Origin: Ruminococcus sp.
Lineage (GTDB): Bacteria > Bacillota > Clostridia > Oscillospirales > Ruminococcaceae
Direction of reading: 5' to 3'
Length of the DNA: 40,856 bases
NCBI GenBank assembly: GCA_017519145.1
Contig: JAFWTA010000032.1
Coordinates: 1-40,856 of the forward strand
Both the position numbers and the translations under genes were made by a program. Below, one piece after another: positions 16,157-24,251 of the stretch. A model generated the notes under the pieces. That model worked only from the letters and a program-made list of their open reading frames with translations, had not been told where the DNA came from and made no database searches. The first letter of the stretch is position 1. Every line of letters begins with the position of its first letter.

Positions 16157-17384
16157 GCTGAAAGCCAACAAGATGCGCTCACTGCTGACTACACTGGGTA
16201 TAGTCATCGGTATTGCCGCTGTCATAGCCATAATGATACTGGGCAACGGAATGAAGCGCTATACCGTGGATACCATGAGCAGTCCCGAGTCCCGACGGGT
16301 ATACTTCTTCCTTATACAAAAGGGACAGGAGGACATCAATGACGAGCAGAACTACGATGACAGCGTGAGAGAGATGCGAAACTCCGACCAGTATAATGTA
16401 AAGACCTTTGAGAAGCTTCGGGAGAAGTTCTCGGACAGGCTCGAGGGCATAATCATGTCGTATGACCTCGGCACCATGAAAACAGGCAGCAATGATATTA
16501 ACATCTGCGGCATTAATCCCTGCGGTCTGAAAATGAAAGGCACCATAAATATAGCTGCAGGCAGGTCCATAACTGCCGAGGAATACAGCTCCGGAAAGTC
16601 AGTGATAATGCTCCCCGACAAGAAAGCGGAAATGCTCTACGGCAGCACCGAAAACGCACTCGGCAAGACTCTCGAATGCCGCAAGAACAACAGCTTCTTC
16701 AACTACACTGTCGTTGGCGTCTACCACAAGGAAAAGGAGTCGATGATGCAGGATATGCTGTTCGGTTCAACAGGCGAGCCGGCTTTCGTACCATACAATA
16801 ACGCTTCACAGAAGCCTGTCGGGGAGAGCTGCTTTACAGACTTCTGTGCCCTTGCCAAAAAGGACACTGATCTCAACAAGCTTGAAAAAGACCTTGAAAA
16901 ATATATCAACACCGAGTTCTACAAGGACAATGATGCTTACAAGGCAGATGTGCTGGTACTTCAGGAGGCTCTGGACTCCGTGGCAATGATAATCAGCATC
17001 ATGAAGCTGGTGCTCATGGCTATCGCTGCAATATCACTCGTTGTAGGCGGAATCGGCGTCATGAACATCATGGTGGTGTCAATAACCGAAAGGACAAGAG
17101 AGATAGGCACAAGAAAGGCGCTGGGCGCTACAAACGGAAATATCCGCACACAGTTCCTCATTGAGGCTGTAATGATATGTATGCTTGGCTGCACAGTGGG
17201 AGTGGTGACAGGTCTCCTGCTGGGCAAGCTCATGAGCTCTCTCATGGGCATAAGCGGCAGCGCAGAGGCATCGTCCATAGTCATAAGCGTGGTATTCTCC
17301 ATGCTTTTCGGAGTCTTTTTCGGATACTACCCTGCAAGCAAGGCTGCTAAAATGAATCCCATAGACGCGCTGAGATACGAATGA
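16122..17384 (+). CDS. MacB/FtsX-family ABC transporter permease
   Basis: 420 residues: a first membrane helix near 25-45 (LLTTLGIVIGIAAVIAIMILG), a large extracellular MacB_PCD domain (about 48-285), then three helices of the FtsX domain (SLVVGGIGVMNIMVVSITERTR, MICMLGCTVGVVTGLLLG, VVFSMLFGVFFGYYPASKAA), ending with the family-typical PIDALRYE. AAAGGAGGGG lies before the ATG, inside the ATPase gene. The complex is expected to act as an efflux pump or lipid/peptide extractor. Confidence 0.93.
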   Translation: MLKDNILLALNELKANKMRSLLTTLGIVIGIAAVIAIMILGNGMKRYTVDTMSSPESRRVYFFLIQKGQEDINDEQNYDDSVREMRNSDQYNVKTFEKLREKFSDRLEGIIMSYDLGTMKTGSNDINICGINPCGLKMKGTINIAAGRSITAEEYSSGKSVIMLPDKKAEMLYGSTENALGKTLECRKNNSFFNYTVVGVYHKEKESMMQDMLFGSTGEPAFVPYNNASQKPVGESCFTDFCALAKKDTDLNKLEKDLEKYINTEFYKDNDAYKADVLVLQEALDSVAMIISIMKLVLMAIAAISLVVGGIGVMNIMVVSITERTREIGTRKALGATNGNIRTQFLIEAVMICMLGCTVGVVTGLLLGKLMSSLMGISGSAEASSIVISVVFSMLFGVFFGYYPASKAAKMNPIDALRYE

Positions 17385-17396
17385 TCTCTTTTCACA

Positions 17397-17425
17397 TTGC
17401 AAAAACTTGATTTCCATGATATAAT
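17397..17425 (+). promoter_or_regulatory. Sigma-A promoter of the response regulator/kinase genes
   Basis: TTGCAA (17397-17402), 17 bp, TATAAT (17420-17425). A stem-loop GAGGTCACTT (17465-17474)/AAGTGGCCTC lies in the roughly 95-nt leader. The two-component genes can thus be made without the TTAAG-controlled promoter. Confidence 0.75.
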
Positions 17426-17523
17426 ACATATACAGCATTGACGACCTTATCAATGCGCTCAAAAGAGGTCACTTTCATGAAGTGGCCTCATTCTGACATT
17501 TACACGGAAGTGAGGAAGTTCCT

Positions 17524-18225
17524 ATGACATATAAGATACTCGTCGCCGAGGACGACACCGATATTCAGGAGGTGCTCAGGCTGTACCTTGTGAACTCGGG
17601 CTTTGAAGTGGTCAGCGCATACGACGGAAGCGAAGCATTTGAGCTTATGCTTTCGGAAAAGCCCGACCTCGCCCTGCTGGATATCATGATGCCTGTGATA
17701 AACGGCTATGAGCTCACCAAGAAGATACGCGAGATAAGCAATATCCCCATAATCATACTCTCCGCCATGAATGCGGACAGCGACAAGATACTGGGCCTTG
17801 ACATCGGTGCCGACGACTATATCACCAAGCCCTTCAATCCGCTGGAGGTCATCGCCCGTATACAGTCAAATCTGCGCAGGAAGTACAAGCTGGACAGCTC
17901 CGCCGCCGAGGAAAACGGCGATATGCTCACAGTGGGCGAGCTGAAACTGGATACCAAGAAGTTCATACTCTATAAAAACGGCAAGGAGATAATACTTACG
18001 CCCACCGAGTTCAAGATACTGTCCCTCTTTATGGAAAAGCCCGGCATGGTATTCACAAAGGCGCAGATATATCAGCGCATCAACGGCGATTTCTATGAGA
18101 CCGACGACAACACCATGATGGTGCATATCTCAAAGCTCCGCGACAAGCTTGGCGATAACAGCAAATCCCCCACATACATAAAAACAGTGAGAGGACTGGG
18201 ATACAAAATTGAAAAAAAGAAATAA
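17524..18225 (+). CDS. OmpR-family response regulator
   Basis: 233 residues. The receiver domain (1-120) has the acidic pair Glu9/Asp10-Asp11, the phosphorylated Asp53 (ALLDIMMP), a Ser at 80 and Lys102 (YITKPFNP). The winged-helix trans_reg_C domain (about 130-230) carries TPTEFKILSLF and GLGYKIEKKK. Downstream of the efflux genes and overlapping the kinase gene by 17 nt, it is the likely binder of the TTAAG direct repeats at 13.6 kb. Confidence 0.95.
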   Translation: MTYKILVAEDDTDIQEVLRLYLVNSGFEVVSAYDGSEAFELMLSEKPDLALLDIMMPVINGYELTKKIREISNIPIIILSAMNADSDKILGLDIGADDYITKPFNPLEVIARIQSNLRRKYKLDSSAAEENGDMLTVGELKLDTKKFILYKNGKEIILTPTEFKILSLFMEKPGMVFTKAQIYQRINGDFYETDDNTMMVHISKLRDKLGDNSKSPTYIKTVRGLGYKIEKKK

Positions 18226-19432
18226 AAAGCCCAAAAGCAGTCTGGTGATCTATATCCTCGGCAATCTTCTGGCAATGCTGGTGATCATACTTTTCTCCAT
18301 AGATATGATAAACATTACCTATGATCACTTTGCCAAGAAGCAAATACGGTCTGTATACTTTGAAGTATTTCCCGATGCCACGAAAGAAGAAGAAAAGGCA
18401 TTTGAAGAGGATTATCTTGTGACCGGCATTATACATTATGAGCCCGCATATTCCGAGCTTTACCGAAAACTGAACATGAAAATGGCATTATTCAGCAGCT
18501 ACGCCACACTATCGCTCTATATCTTTGTCATAATCATCATTATCCTGTTCGGTATAAAGATCATAATACGGCTCTCAAAGGAGCTGAAAAAGCTGGATCA
18601 GGCTCTTGAGCACTTCTCACAGTCGGCTCTCGTCAATAACGAGCTGTCAGAGATAAACTCAAAGATCAAGGAGTTCAACAACATCTGCGGAAGCTATAAC
18701 CGCCTCATGGAAAAGCTAAAAGCCAGTGAGGAGGAACGGAAACAGCTTGAGGACGAGCAGAGACAGATGATCGCGGATATCTCCCACGATATCAAGACTC
18801 CCATAACCGTCATGCAGGGCTATGCAAAGGCTATAAGTGACGATATCATCGACGATGACACAAAGCGGAAGTATCTGGACAGCATCTGCCGCAAGTCGGA
18901 AACAGTTGCAGAGCTGGTAAACACCCTCCATGAGTACAGCAAGCTGGAGCATCCCCATTTCGACTTCAATATGGAGGAGGGGGATCTCTGCGAGTACCTG
19001 CGGAGCTATCTCGCCATGAAGTATCAGGATCTGGAGCTTGCAGGCTTTGAGCTGGTAGCCGAACTGCCCGACGAGGAGATCATGTTCAGCTTCGACCATA
19101 AGCAGCTCAGCCGCGTTTTCGAGAACCTCATCACCAACTCATACAGGCATAATCCCCCGGGAACTGCCATATATGCCGCTATGAAGGAGTCCGGCGGCGA
19201 TATAATCATCAATATAGGCGACAACGGGAAGGGTATCCCCGAGGAGCTGAGGAAGACCATCTTCGAGCCATTCGTGGTGGGCAACAAATCCCGTACAGGC
19301 ACAAAGGGCTCGGGACTGGGTCTCGCTATCAGCCGCAAGATAGTTGAGGCGCATAACGGCACCATCTCCCTCGCAGATGACCCCGAGGGCAAAATGAAAA
19401 CAATGTATGAGATAGTCCTTCACAGGGCTTGA
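18209..19432 (+). CDS. Membrane sensor histidine kinase
   Basis: 407 residues. Two membrane helices (about 12-34 and 97-120) flank a short 60-residue extracytoplasmic loop rich in Glu; then a linker, the dimerisation helix with His193 (ISHDIKTPITVMQGY), and the ATPase domain with N-box (NLITNSYRHNP), G1 (DNGKGIP) and G2 (GSGLGLAIS). It starts with TTG inside the regulator gene; no better start is visible. It should phosphorylate the RR above. The small sensory loop suggests the ABC permease itself or the membrane may be sensed, as in BceS-like systems (inference). Confidence 0.92.
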   Translation: MKKRNKKPKSSLVIYILGNLLAMLVIILFSIDMINITYDHFAKKQIRSVYFEVFPDATKEEEKAFEEDYLVTGIIHYEPAYSELYRKLNMKMALFSSYATLSLYIFVIIIIILFGIKIIIRLSKELKKLDQALEHFSQSALVNNELSEINSKIKEFNNICGSYNRLMEKLKASEEERKQLEDEQRQMIADISHDIKTPITVMQGYAKAISDDIIDDDTKRKYLDSICRKSETVAELVNTLHEYSKLEHPHFDFNMEEGDLCEYLRSYLAMKYQDLELAGFELVAELPDEEIMFSFDHKQLSRVFENLITNSYRHNPPGTAIYAAMKESGGDIIINIGDNGKGIPEELRKTIFEPFVVGNKSRTGTKGSGLGLAISRKIVEAHNGTISLADDPEGKMKTMYEIVLHRA

Positions 19433-19435
19433 AAA

Positions 19436-19482
19436 AACGGCGCACTAAGGCAGTGGCTTCTCCCCTGCCGATGTGCGCCGTT
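19436..19482. terminator. Bidirectional terminator after the kinase gene
   Basis: AACGGCGCAC (19436-19445) pairs with GTGCGCCGTT (19473-19482), with an inner GGCAG/CTGCC stem. It also marks the 3' end of the convergent cyclophilin-like gene. Confidence 0.75.
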
Positions 19483-19493
19483 ATGTATTTCAT

Positions 19494-20099
19494 TCAGTTT
19501 TTCAGGGATATCTCCACAGTGACATCACCGCTGCCGAAGACGTCCTTCAGTTCCTGCTGAGAGACTCCCGTAATGTGTCCCAGCTTTGTGTAGCTCCATG
19601 TGTTGGAGCCGTAGAATATGGTCATCTGGCTGCCCTGATACAGCATGATGTCCCCTGCCTCTGTGGTAATGCGCTCATCATCGGCAGGCAGCGGCTCGGG
19701 AAGCCTTCCCACCTTTTCAAAGCCGCCGTATTCACTGAGCTCCACAGTGAGACCATTTTCCGCCAGCGCTGCCAGAGCCTTTCCTGCATCGTTGTCAGCC
19801 AGCTCCGCGGTGAGACTGTGACCGTTCACCTCAATGGTGATGAGTGAGCTTTCCTTCATGGCTCCCACAGCCTCCTTTCTCATTATGCACAGATCGAGAG
19901 AGGTCCATTCTCCGTCGTTATCGGCATCGTAATCCGCTCCCTCGGAAGCGGCTGTCTTTCCGAGGAGATGATCCTGCATCGAACCGAGATCATCCCCTGT
20001 GTAATTATTTCTTTTTGCAGCTCCTGCGGCTGTTATTCCCGTAAGCACCGCAGCGGCGGCGATAACAGATACAGCTGTGATCTTTACTGTACGTTTCAT
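19494..20099 (-). CDS. Secreted dockerin-like / cyclophilin-like fold protein
   Basis: 201 residues: a signal peptide (1-27, VSVIAAAAVLTGITAAGAA), a short segment with one clear EF-hand/dockerin-type calcium loop (DADNDGEWTSLD, residues 58-69, ligands at loop positions 1, 3, 5, 9 and 12) preceded by a degenerate half (DDLGSMQDHLLGK), and a cyclophilin-like domain (about 87-200, ITIEVNGHSLTAELADNDAG and GDIMLYQGSQMTIFYG). The cyclophilin-like family here is the small bacterial fold often found with flavodoxins and alpha/beta hydrolases, not a proven isomerase. The promoter on the minus strand is at 20129-20157. Confidence 0.7.
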   Translation of the reverse strand: MKRTVKITAVSVIAAAAVLTGITAAGAAKRNNYTGDDLGSMQDHLLGKTAASEGADYDADNDGEWTSLDLCIMRKEAVGAMKESSLITIEVNGHSLTAELADNDAGKALAALAENGLTVELSEYGGFEKVGRLPEPLPADDERITTEAGDIMLYQGSQMTIFYGSNTWSYTKLGHITGVSQQELKDVFGSGDVTVEISLKN

Positions 20100-20128
20100 A
20101 ATGCAGATCAGCTCCTTTCCGTATCTTC

Positions 20129-20161
20129 ATCATAACACACAAAAGCTGATATTGCAAATAC
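20129..20161 (-). promoter_or_regulatory. Promoter of the cyclophilin-like gene with GTATTTGCAAT box
   Basis: Minus strand: TTGCAA (20157-20152), 17 bp, TATGAT (20134-20129). The -35 is embedded in GTATTTGCAAT (20161-20151), the same 11-mer found over the -35 of the hydrolase operon at 21159-21169. Confidence 0.65.
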
Positions 20162-20181
20162 CTATTTTGAATTATATGATA

Positions 20182-21078
20182 TTACGCTAAGGCATATCTC
20201 TCCTGCAAGCGCTTCAGGAAAAGCTCCGCAGCGGGAGTGAACACCTGATACTTCTTCCAGATAACATCCAGACCTGCGGTCATTCTCGGCTCAAGAGGGC
20301 GGAAGCACAGCGGACTGTTCACGTCTGTATTGGTGATACCGTCGATACCAACGGCGTAGCCAATGCCTGCCTCCACCATAATTGCCGCGTTATACATGAG
20401 ATTGAAGGTGGTGACAATGTTGAGCTTGTCAAAATCACTGCCGAACCAGTTGATGAACTCATTGTCCTCTTTCCTGCCTGCTATTGCCTGTCGTGAAAGT
20501 ATCAGCGGAAGCTCACGCAGGTCCTGTCTTGTTATGGACGGCTTCTCCGCAAGGGGCGAGTCCTTTCGCATGACAACTCCCCATATGTCCTCCGCAGGCA
20601 GATGCAGGCAGTCGTATTTGGTAAGGTCCGCAGGCTGGACAAGTATGCCGAAGTCGATGAGCCCCCTGTCAAGGCGCTCGGTAACGTCAGCCTCGTTGCC
20701 GCTGTGGAGGTGATACTTTATATCGGGATACTCCTCCCGAAGCTCTCTGACCACATCAGCAATATAGCTTATTGCTCTGGTCTCTCCGCCGCCGATGTAT
20801 ATGTCCCCGGCCACGGTGCTCTCCATGGAGCGGAACTCCGCCTCGGTCTTGTCCACCATGGAAACTATCTCCTCTGCGCGTTTACGCAGGATAAAGCCCT
20901 CCTGAGTCAGCTTCATGTTATGGCTGCCGCGGATAAAGAGCTTCTGCCCCACTTCCTCCTCCAGCTCCTTTATCTGCCTTGACAGTGTGGGCTGGGTAAC
21001 ATGAAGGTAATTGGCGGCATTTGTTATGCTGCCCTCTCTTGCGATGGCAAGAAAATAGCGTAATACTCGTATCTCCAT
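20182..21078 (-). CDS. LysR-family transcriptional regulator
   Basis: 298 residues from the ATG at 21078, preceded by GGAGGTG; longer frames to 21135 lack an SD. The N-terminal HTH (MEIRVLRYFLAIAREGSITN then LHVTQPTLSRQIKELEEEVG) and the periplasmic-binding-like effector domain (about 90-295) are typical. It is divergent from the small-protein/hydrolase operon and upstream, on the same strand, of the cyclophilin-like gene. The GTATTTGCAAT boxes on both sides suggest that it controls both neighbours (inference). Confidence 0.93.
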   Translation of the reverse strand: MEIRVLRYFLAIAREGSITNAANYLHVTQPTLSRQIKELEEEVGQKLFIRGSHNMKLTQEGFILRKRAEEIVSMVDKTEAEFRSMESTVAGDIYIGGGETRAISYIADVVRELREEYPDIKYHLHSGNEADVTERLDRGLIDFGILVQPADLTKYDCLHLPAEDIWGVVMRKDSPLAEKPSITRQDLRELPLILSRQAIAGRKEDNEFINWFGSDFDKLNIVTTFNLMYNAAIMVEAGIGYAVGIDGITNTDVNSPLCFRPLEPRMTAGLDVIWKKYQVFTPAAELFLKRLQERYALA

Positions 21079-21158
21079 AGACTGCACCTCCATTTTTATA
21101 ATGAAATTATACCATTTCTGTGATATGCCTGTCAAGCATAATGTGGTTTAGATATAAA

Positions 21159-21191
21159 GTATTTGCAATTTTGCCGAGACTGTGTTAGACT
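21159..21191 (+). promoter_or_regulatory. Promoter of the hydrolase operon with GTATTTGCAAT box
   Basis: TTGCAA (21163-21168), 17 bp, TAGACT (21186-21191), with the -35 inside GTATTTGCAAT (21159-21169). The architecture equals that of the promoter at 20129-20161. Confidence 0.65.
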
Positions 21192-21213
21192 TTAGTTACA
21201 GGAGGTGAACGAC

Positions 21214-21456
21214 ATGACAGACAGCACCGCCGCTCTCTCGGCAGCAAGGCAGAACCTCGCCGACGCAGGCATGGACAAAGACACCATCGAAAAGTGCATG
21301 ACGCTCATTGACAATAATGATATCGCCGCCGCAAACAAGCTCATCAGCGAATACCGCAGACAGCTGCTGGACACAGTTCACAGCTGTAACAGGCAGATAG
21401 ACTGTCTCGATTACTTCACCTACACACTGGATAAAAACGGAGGTATACAGAAATGA
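21214..21456 (+). CDS. Small helical protein of unknown function
   Basis: 80 residues, all-helical by composition (AALSAARQNLADAGMDKDTI, then IAAANKLISEYRRQLLDTVH), ending NRQIDCLDYFTYTL, which resembles the coiled-coil tail of MerR-type regulators, but without an HTH. GGAGGTG six bases before the ATG at 21214 sets the start. The stop overlaps the hydrolase start (ATGA), so both are translated together. No family recognised. Confidence 0.65.
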   Translation: MTDSTAALSAARQNLADAGMDKDTIEKCMTLIDNNDIAAANKLISEYRRQLLDTVHSCNRQIDCLDYFTYTLDKNGGIQK

Positions 21457-22436
21457 AAGATGAAATGCTCACTCTCACTCAGGAATGGGACAAGACCTTC
21501 CCCAAGTCCGACAAAACAGAACACAAGAATATAACCTTCCACAACCGCTATGGCATTACTCTTGCGGCTGATATGTATATACCAAAGAATGCTTCGGGGA
21601 AACTGGCTGCTATTGCAGTATGCGGACCCTTCGGCGCAGTCAAGGAGCAGTGCTCGGGACTCTATGCGCAGACTCTGGCAGAGCGCGGCTTCCTCACCAT
21701 CGCTTTTGACCCCTCATTCACGGGCGAGAGCGGCGGTCAGCCCAGATATGTCGCCTCCCCCGATATAAATACCGAGGACTTCTGCGCGGCTGTGGACTTC
21801 CTCTCACTTCAGGAAAACGTTGACCCTGAGCGCATTGGCATACTGGGTATCTGCGGCTGGGGCGGCATGGCTATAAATGCTGCTGCCATAGATACACGCA
21901 TAAAGGCAACTGTTTCCTCTACCATGTACGATATGACCCGCGTGAACGCAAAGGGCTATTTCGACGAAGCAGACAGCGCTGACGCACGTTTTGCCATGAA
22001 GCAGGCTCTCAATCAGCAGCGTATCAAGGACTATGCCGCAGGTGAGTATGAGCTTGGCGGCGGAGTCGTTGACCCTCTCCCCGAGGACGCGCCCTTCTTC
22101 GTAAAGGACTACCACTCCTACTACAAGACCGACAGAGGCTATCACCCACGTTCACTGAACTCCAACGGCGGCTGGAACAAGACCTCCTCGCTGTCATTCA
22201 TAAATATGCCCATACTCGCCTACTCCGACGAGATACGCTCGGCAGTTCTGGTGGTATGCGGTGAAAAGGCTCATTCACGCTATTTCAGCGAGGACGCTTT
22301 CAAGAAGCTCACAGGCGACAACAAAGAGCTCCTCGTTGTTGAGGGAGCCGTCCACACAGACCTCTATGACGGCGGCGGCAAGGACGCTATCCCCTTTGAT
22401 AAGATAGAGTCCTTCTACACTCAGTACCTCAGATAA
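21453..22436 (+). CDS. Alpha/beta hydrolase, dienelactone-hydrolase-like, Cys nucleophile
   Basis: 327 residues. The nucleophile elbow is GICGWGG with Cys134 where serine hydrolases have Ser, as in dienelactone hydrolases; the oxyanion region is CGPFGAVKE, and the catalytic His is probably His301 (GAVHTDLYDGG). An acidic partner may be Glu in VVCGEKAH. No signal peptide, so cytoplasmic. It is in an operon with the 80-residue protein, divergent from lysR. The substrate is unknown; relatives act on small esters or lactones. Some family members annotated this way are linked to xenobiotic or redox stress regulons. Confidence 0.85.
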   Translation: MKDEMLTLTQEWDKTFPKSDKTEHKNITFHNRYGITLAADMYIPKNASGKLAAIAVCGPFGAVKEQCSGLYAQTLAERGFLTIAFDPSFTGESGGQPRYVASPDINTEDFCAAVDFLSLQENVDPERIGILGICGWGGMAINAAAIDTRIKATVSSTMYDMTRVNAKGYFDEADSADARFAMKQALNQQRIKDYAAGEYELGGGVVDPLPEDAPFFVKDYHSYYKTDRGYHPRSLNSNGGWNKTSSLSFINMPILAYSDEIRSAVLVVCGEKAHSRYFSEDAFKKLTGDNKELLVVEGAVHTDLYDGGGKDAIPFDKIESFYTQYLR

Positions 22437-22454
22437 TTCCCACCCCTAAAGGCT

Positions 22455-22496
22455 AAGGTCTCCGTACTGCGCTTTGCAGTGCGGAGACCTTTTATT
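22455..22496. terminator. Bidirectional terminator between hydrolase and ABC operons
   Basis: AAGGTCTCCG (22455-22464) pairs perfectly with CGGAGACCTT (22482-22491), with an inner ACTGC/GCAGT stem and a T-rich tail. Confidence 0.85.
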
Positions 22497-22517
22497 TATG
22501 CTATATCATGTTTTCTG

Positions 22518-24251
22518 TCAGAGCTTCCAGCTCACAGCCTTTTCGCGTCCCTGAATGAAGCCGCGGTAAATGCCCTCCTGAGCCATGAGCTCATCGTGAG
22601 TGCCCTGCTGTACTATCCTGCCGCGGTCAACCACAAGTATGCGGTCGGCATTGCGGACAGTTTTCAGTCGGTGTGCTATCATAATGATGGTCTTTTCCTT
22701 TGTGAGAGCCTCAACTGCCTGCATGAGCTCTGCCTCGTTCTCGGGGTCTACATTTGCAGTCGCCTCATCCAGAACAATGATGGGAGAGTCCTTCATAATG
22801 GCTCTGGCAATGGAGATACGCTGCTTTTCACCGCCCGATAGACTTGCTCCGCCCTCGCCGATGACAGTGTCGTAGCCCTCCGGAAGTGCAGATATAAAGT
22901 CGTGACAGCAAGCCTTTTTAGCCGCCTCGATAACGGCTTCCATGGGAGCATCGGGCTGTCCGAAGCGTATATTGTTGGCAATGGTGTCTCGGAAAAGATA
23001 TACCCTCTGGAATACAAAGCTGTAATTCCGCATAAGCGCGTCCATGCTGTATTCCCTGACGTCCCGTCCGCCGAGAGTAACTCTGCCCTCGTCAACGTCC
23101 CAGAAACGCGACAGCAGATTCACAAGAGTGGTCTTGCCGCCGCCCGAGGGCCCTACGATGGCAGTGGTGGTCTTTTCGGGGATATCAAGGGATACCCCGT
23201 CGATTATCCTGCGCTCCTCATAGGCAAAGCCAATATTCTCGGCGCTGATGTCACAGCTTGCGGGAACGGCATTCTCGCCGGCAATATCCATCTGAGGGGT
23301 GTCAAGGATCTCCTGAGCGCTTCTTACGCTGACATCCACGGTCCTCAGCAGTGCGGAGTACTTTCCTGCGGTGTCAAGCTGAGCGTAGATGATGTAGGAG
23401 CTTATTATCATTATCATACAGGTGAGAAGCTCCATTGTGCCGCCGAGATAAAGCAGCAGTGATGCAAGGGTTATGAGAGTTCCCACAGCCTTCAGTATGA
23501 AGCTCTGGACAGTCATAAAGGGTATGAGCTTTATCTCCATGGCGATGTTTGCATTCTCATTCTCGTCGATAGCCTTGTTGAGCTGACGGCTCTGGCTTCC
23601 CGTAAGGCGATATGCCCTGACCTCGGAAATACCCTGTATGTACTCGATGACTCTTGCCACAAGTGCGGAGTCCTTTTCCAGCTTTTGCTTCGACATTGCC
23701 GCAGAAGCCTTCATCATGGCGCTGTTCACCGCGAAAAACAGGGCAAGTCCGACGCAGAGAAGAATCCCTATGCGCCAGTCGAATATGAGTATCAGCACGG
23801 TGATGACAGCGGTGGTGACTATGCCCGAGCACACCATCATTACCACTCTTGTTGCCACGTTTTCAAGGTTCTGCATAGTATTTGTGGCTACGGACATTAT
23901 CCTGCCGAGGCTGTTTGCGTTGTAGTAGCCCATGGGAAGATAGCGCAGATGCTCAGCTATCTCCATACGCTTTCCCGCACAGGTGCTGTATCCGCCCTCT
24001 GTCTGGAGCATGGTGGACTTGGTCTTGACTATGCCCGAGCCGATAACGCTCACAAGCATTATACCGAGGCAGGTAAGGCAGGTCTTTCCCGTGACATTGT
24101 TCTCAAGGAGAGCCTTTACCATAACTCCTATGGCAGGTATCTTCATTGCCTCGAAAAGTGCCTGCACGAAGCTGAGAAATATGGACAGATAAAACTTTCT
24201 CCTGTCCTCCGCAGTGCAGAAATCGAAGAAGTTTTTCAGTATCTTAAACAT
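22518..24251 (-). CDS. ABC half-transporter (exporter fold), YbtQ/IrtB-like
   Basis: 577 residues: a six-helix ABC-exporter membrane domain (about 1-310), then an ATPase with Walker A (GPSGGGKTT), ABC signature (LSGGEKQRISIARAI), Walker B (IIVLDEATANVD) and H-loop (MIAHR). The start is the ATG at 24251 with GGAGGTGAGG; the longer frame to 24386 is an upstream overlap. It overlaps the partner gene by 8 nt and is the last gene of the 29.5-22.5 kb operon. A heterodimer with the upstream gene is likely. With an AraC regulator next door, the pair resembles YbtP/YbtQ, exporter-fold importers of metal-metallophore complexes; direction of transport is inferred. Confidence 0.85.
   Translation of the reverse strand: MFKILKNFFDFCTAEDRRKFYLSIFLSFVQALFEAMKIPAIGVMVKALLENNVTGKTCLTCLGIMLVSVIGSGIVKTKSTMLQTEGGYSTCAGKRMEIAEHLRYLPMGYYNANSLGRIMSVATNTMQNLENVATRVVMMVCSGIVTTAVITVLILIFDWRIGILLCVGLALFFAVNSAMMKASAAMSKQKLEKDSALVARVIEYIQGISEVRAYRLTGSQSRQLNKAIDENENANIAMEIKLIPFMTVQSFILKAVGTLITLASLLLYLGGTMELLTCMIMIISSYIIYAQLDTAGKYSALLRTVDVSVRSAQEILDTPQMDIAGENAVPASCDISAENIGFAYEERRIIDGVSLDIPEKTTTAIVGPSGGGKTTLVNLLSRFWDVDEGRVTLGGRDVREYSMDALMRNYSFVFQRVYLFRDTIANNIRFGQPDAPMEAVIEAAKKACCHDFISALPEGYDTVIGEGGASLSGGEKQRISIARAIMKDSPIIVLDEATANVDPENEAELMQAVEALTKEKTIIMIAHRLKTVRNADRILVVDRGRIVQQGTHDELMAQEGIYRGFIQGREKAVSWKL

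Noticed and set aside
17465-17490. Hairpin in the leader of the response regulator as a terminator or attenuator
   Set aside because: It has no T-tract and only one 10-bp stem; kept only as part of the promoter description.
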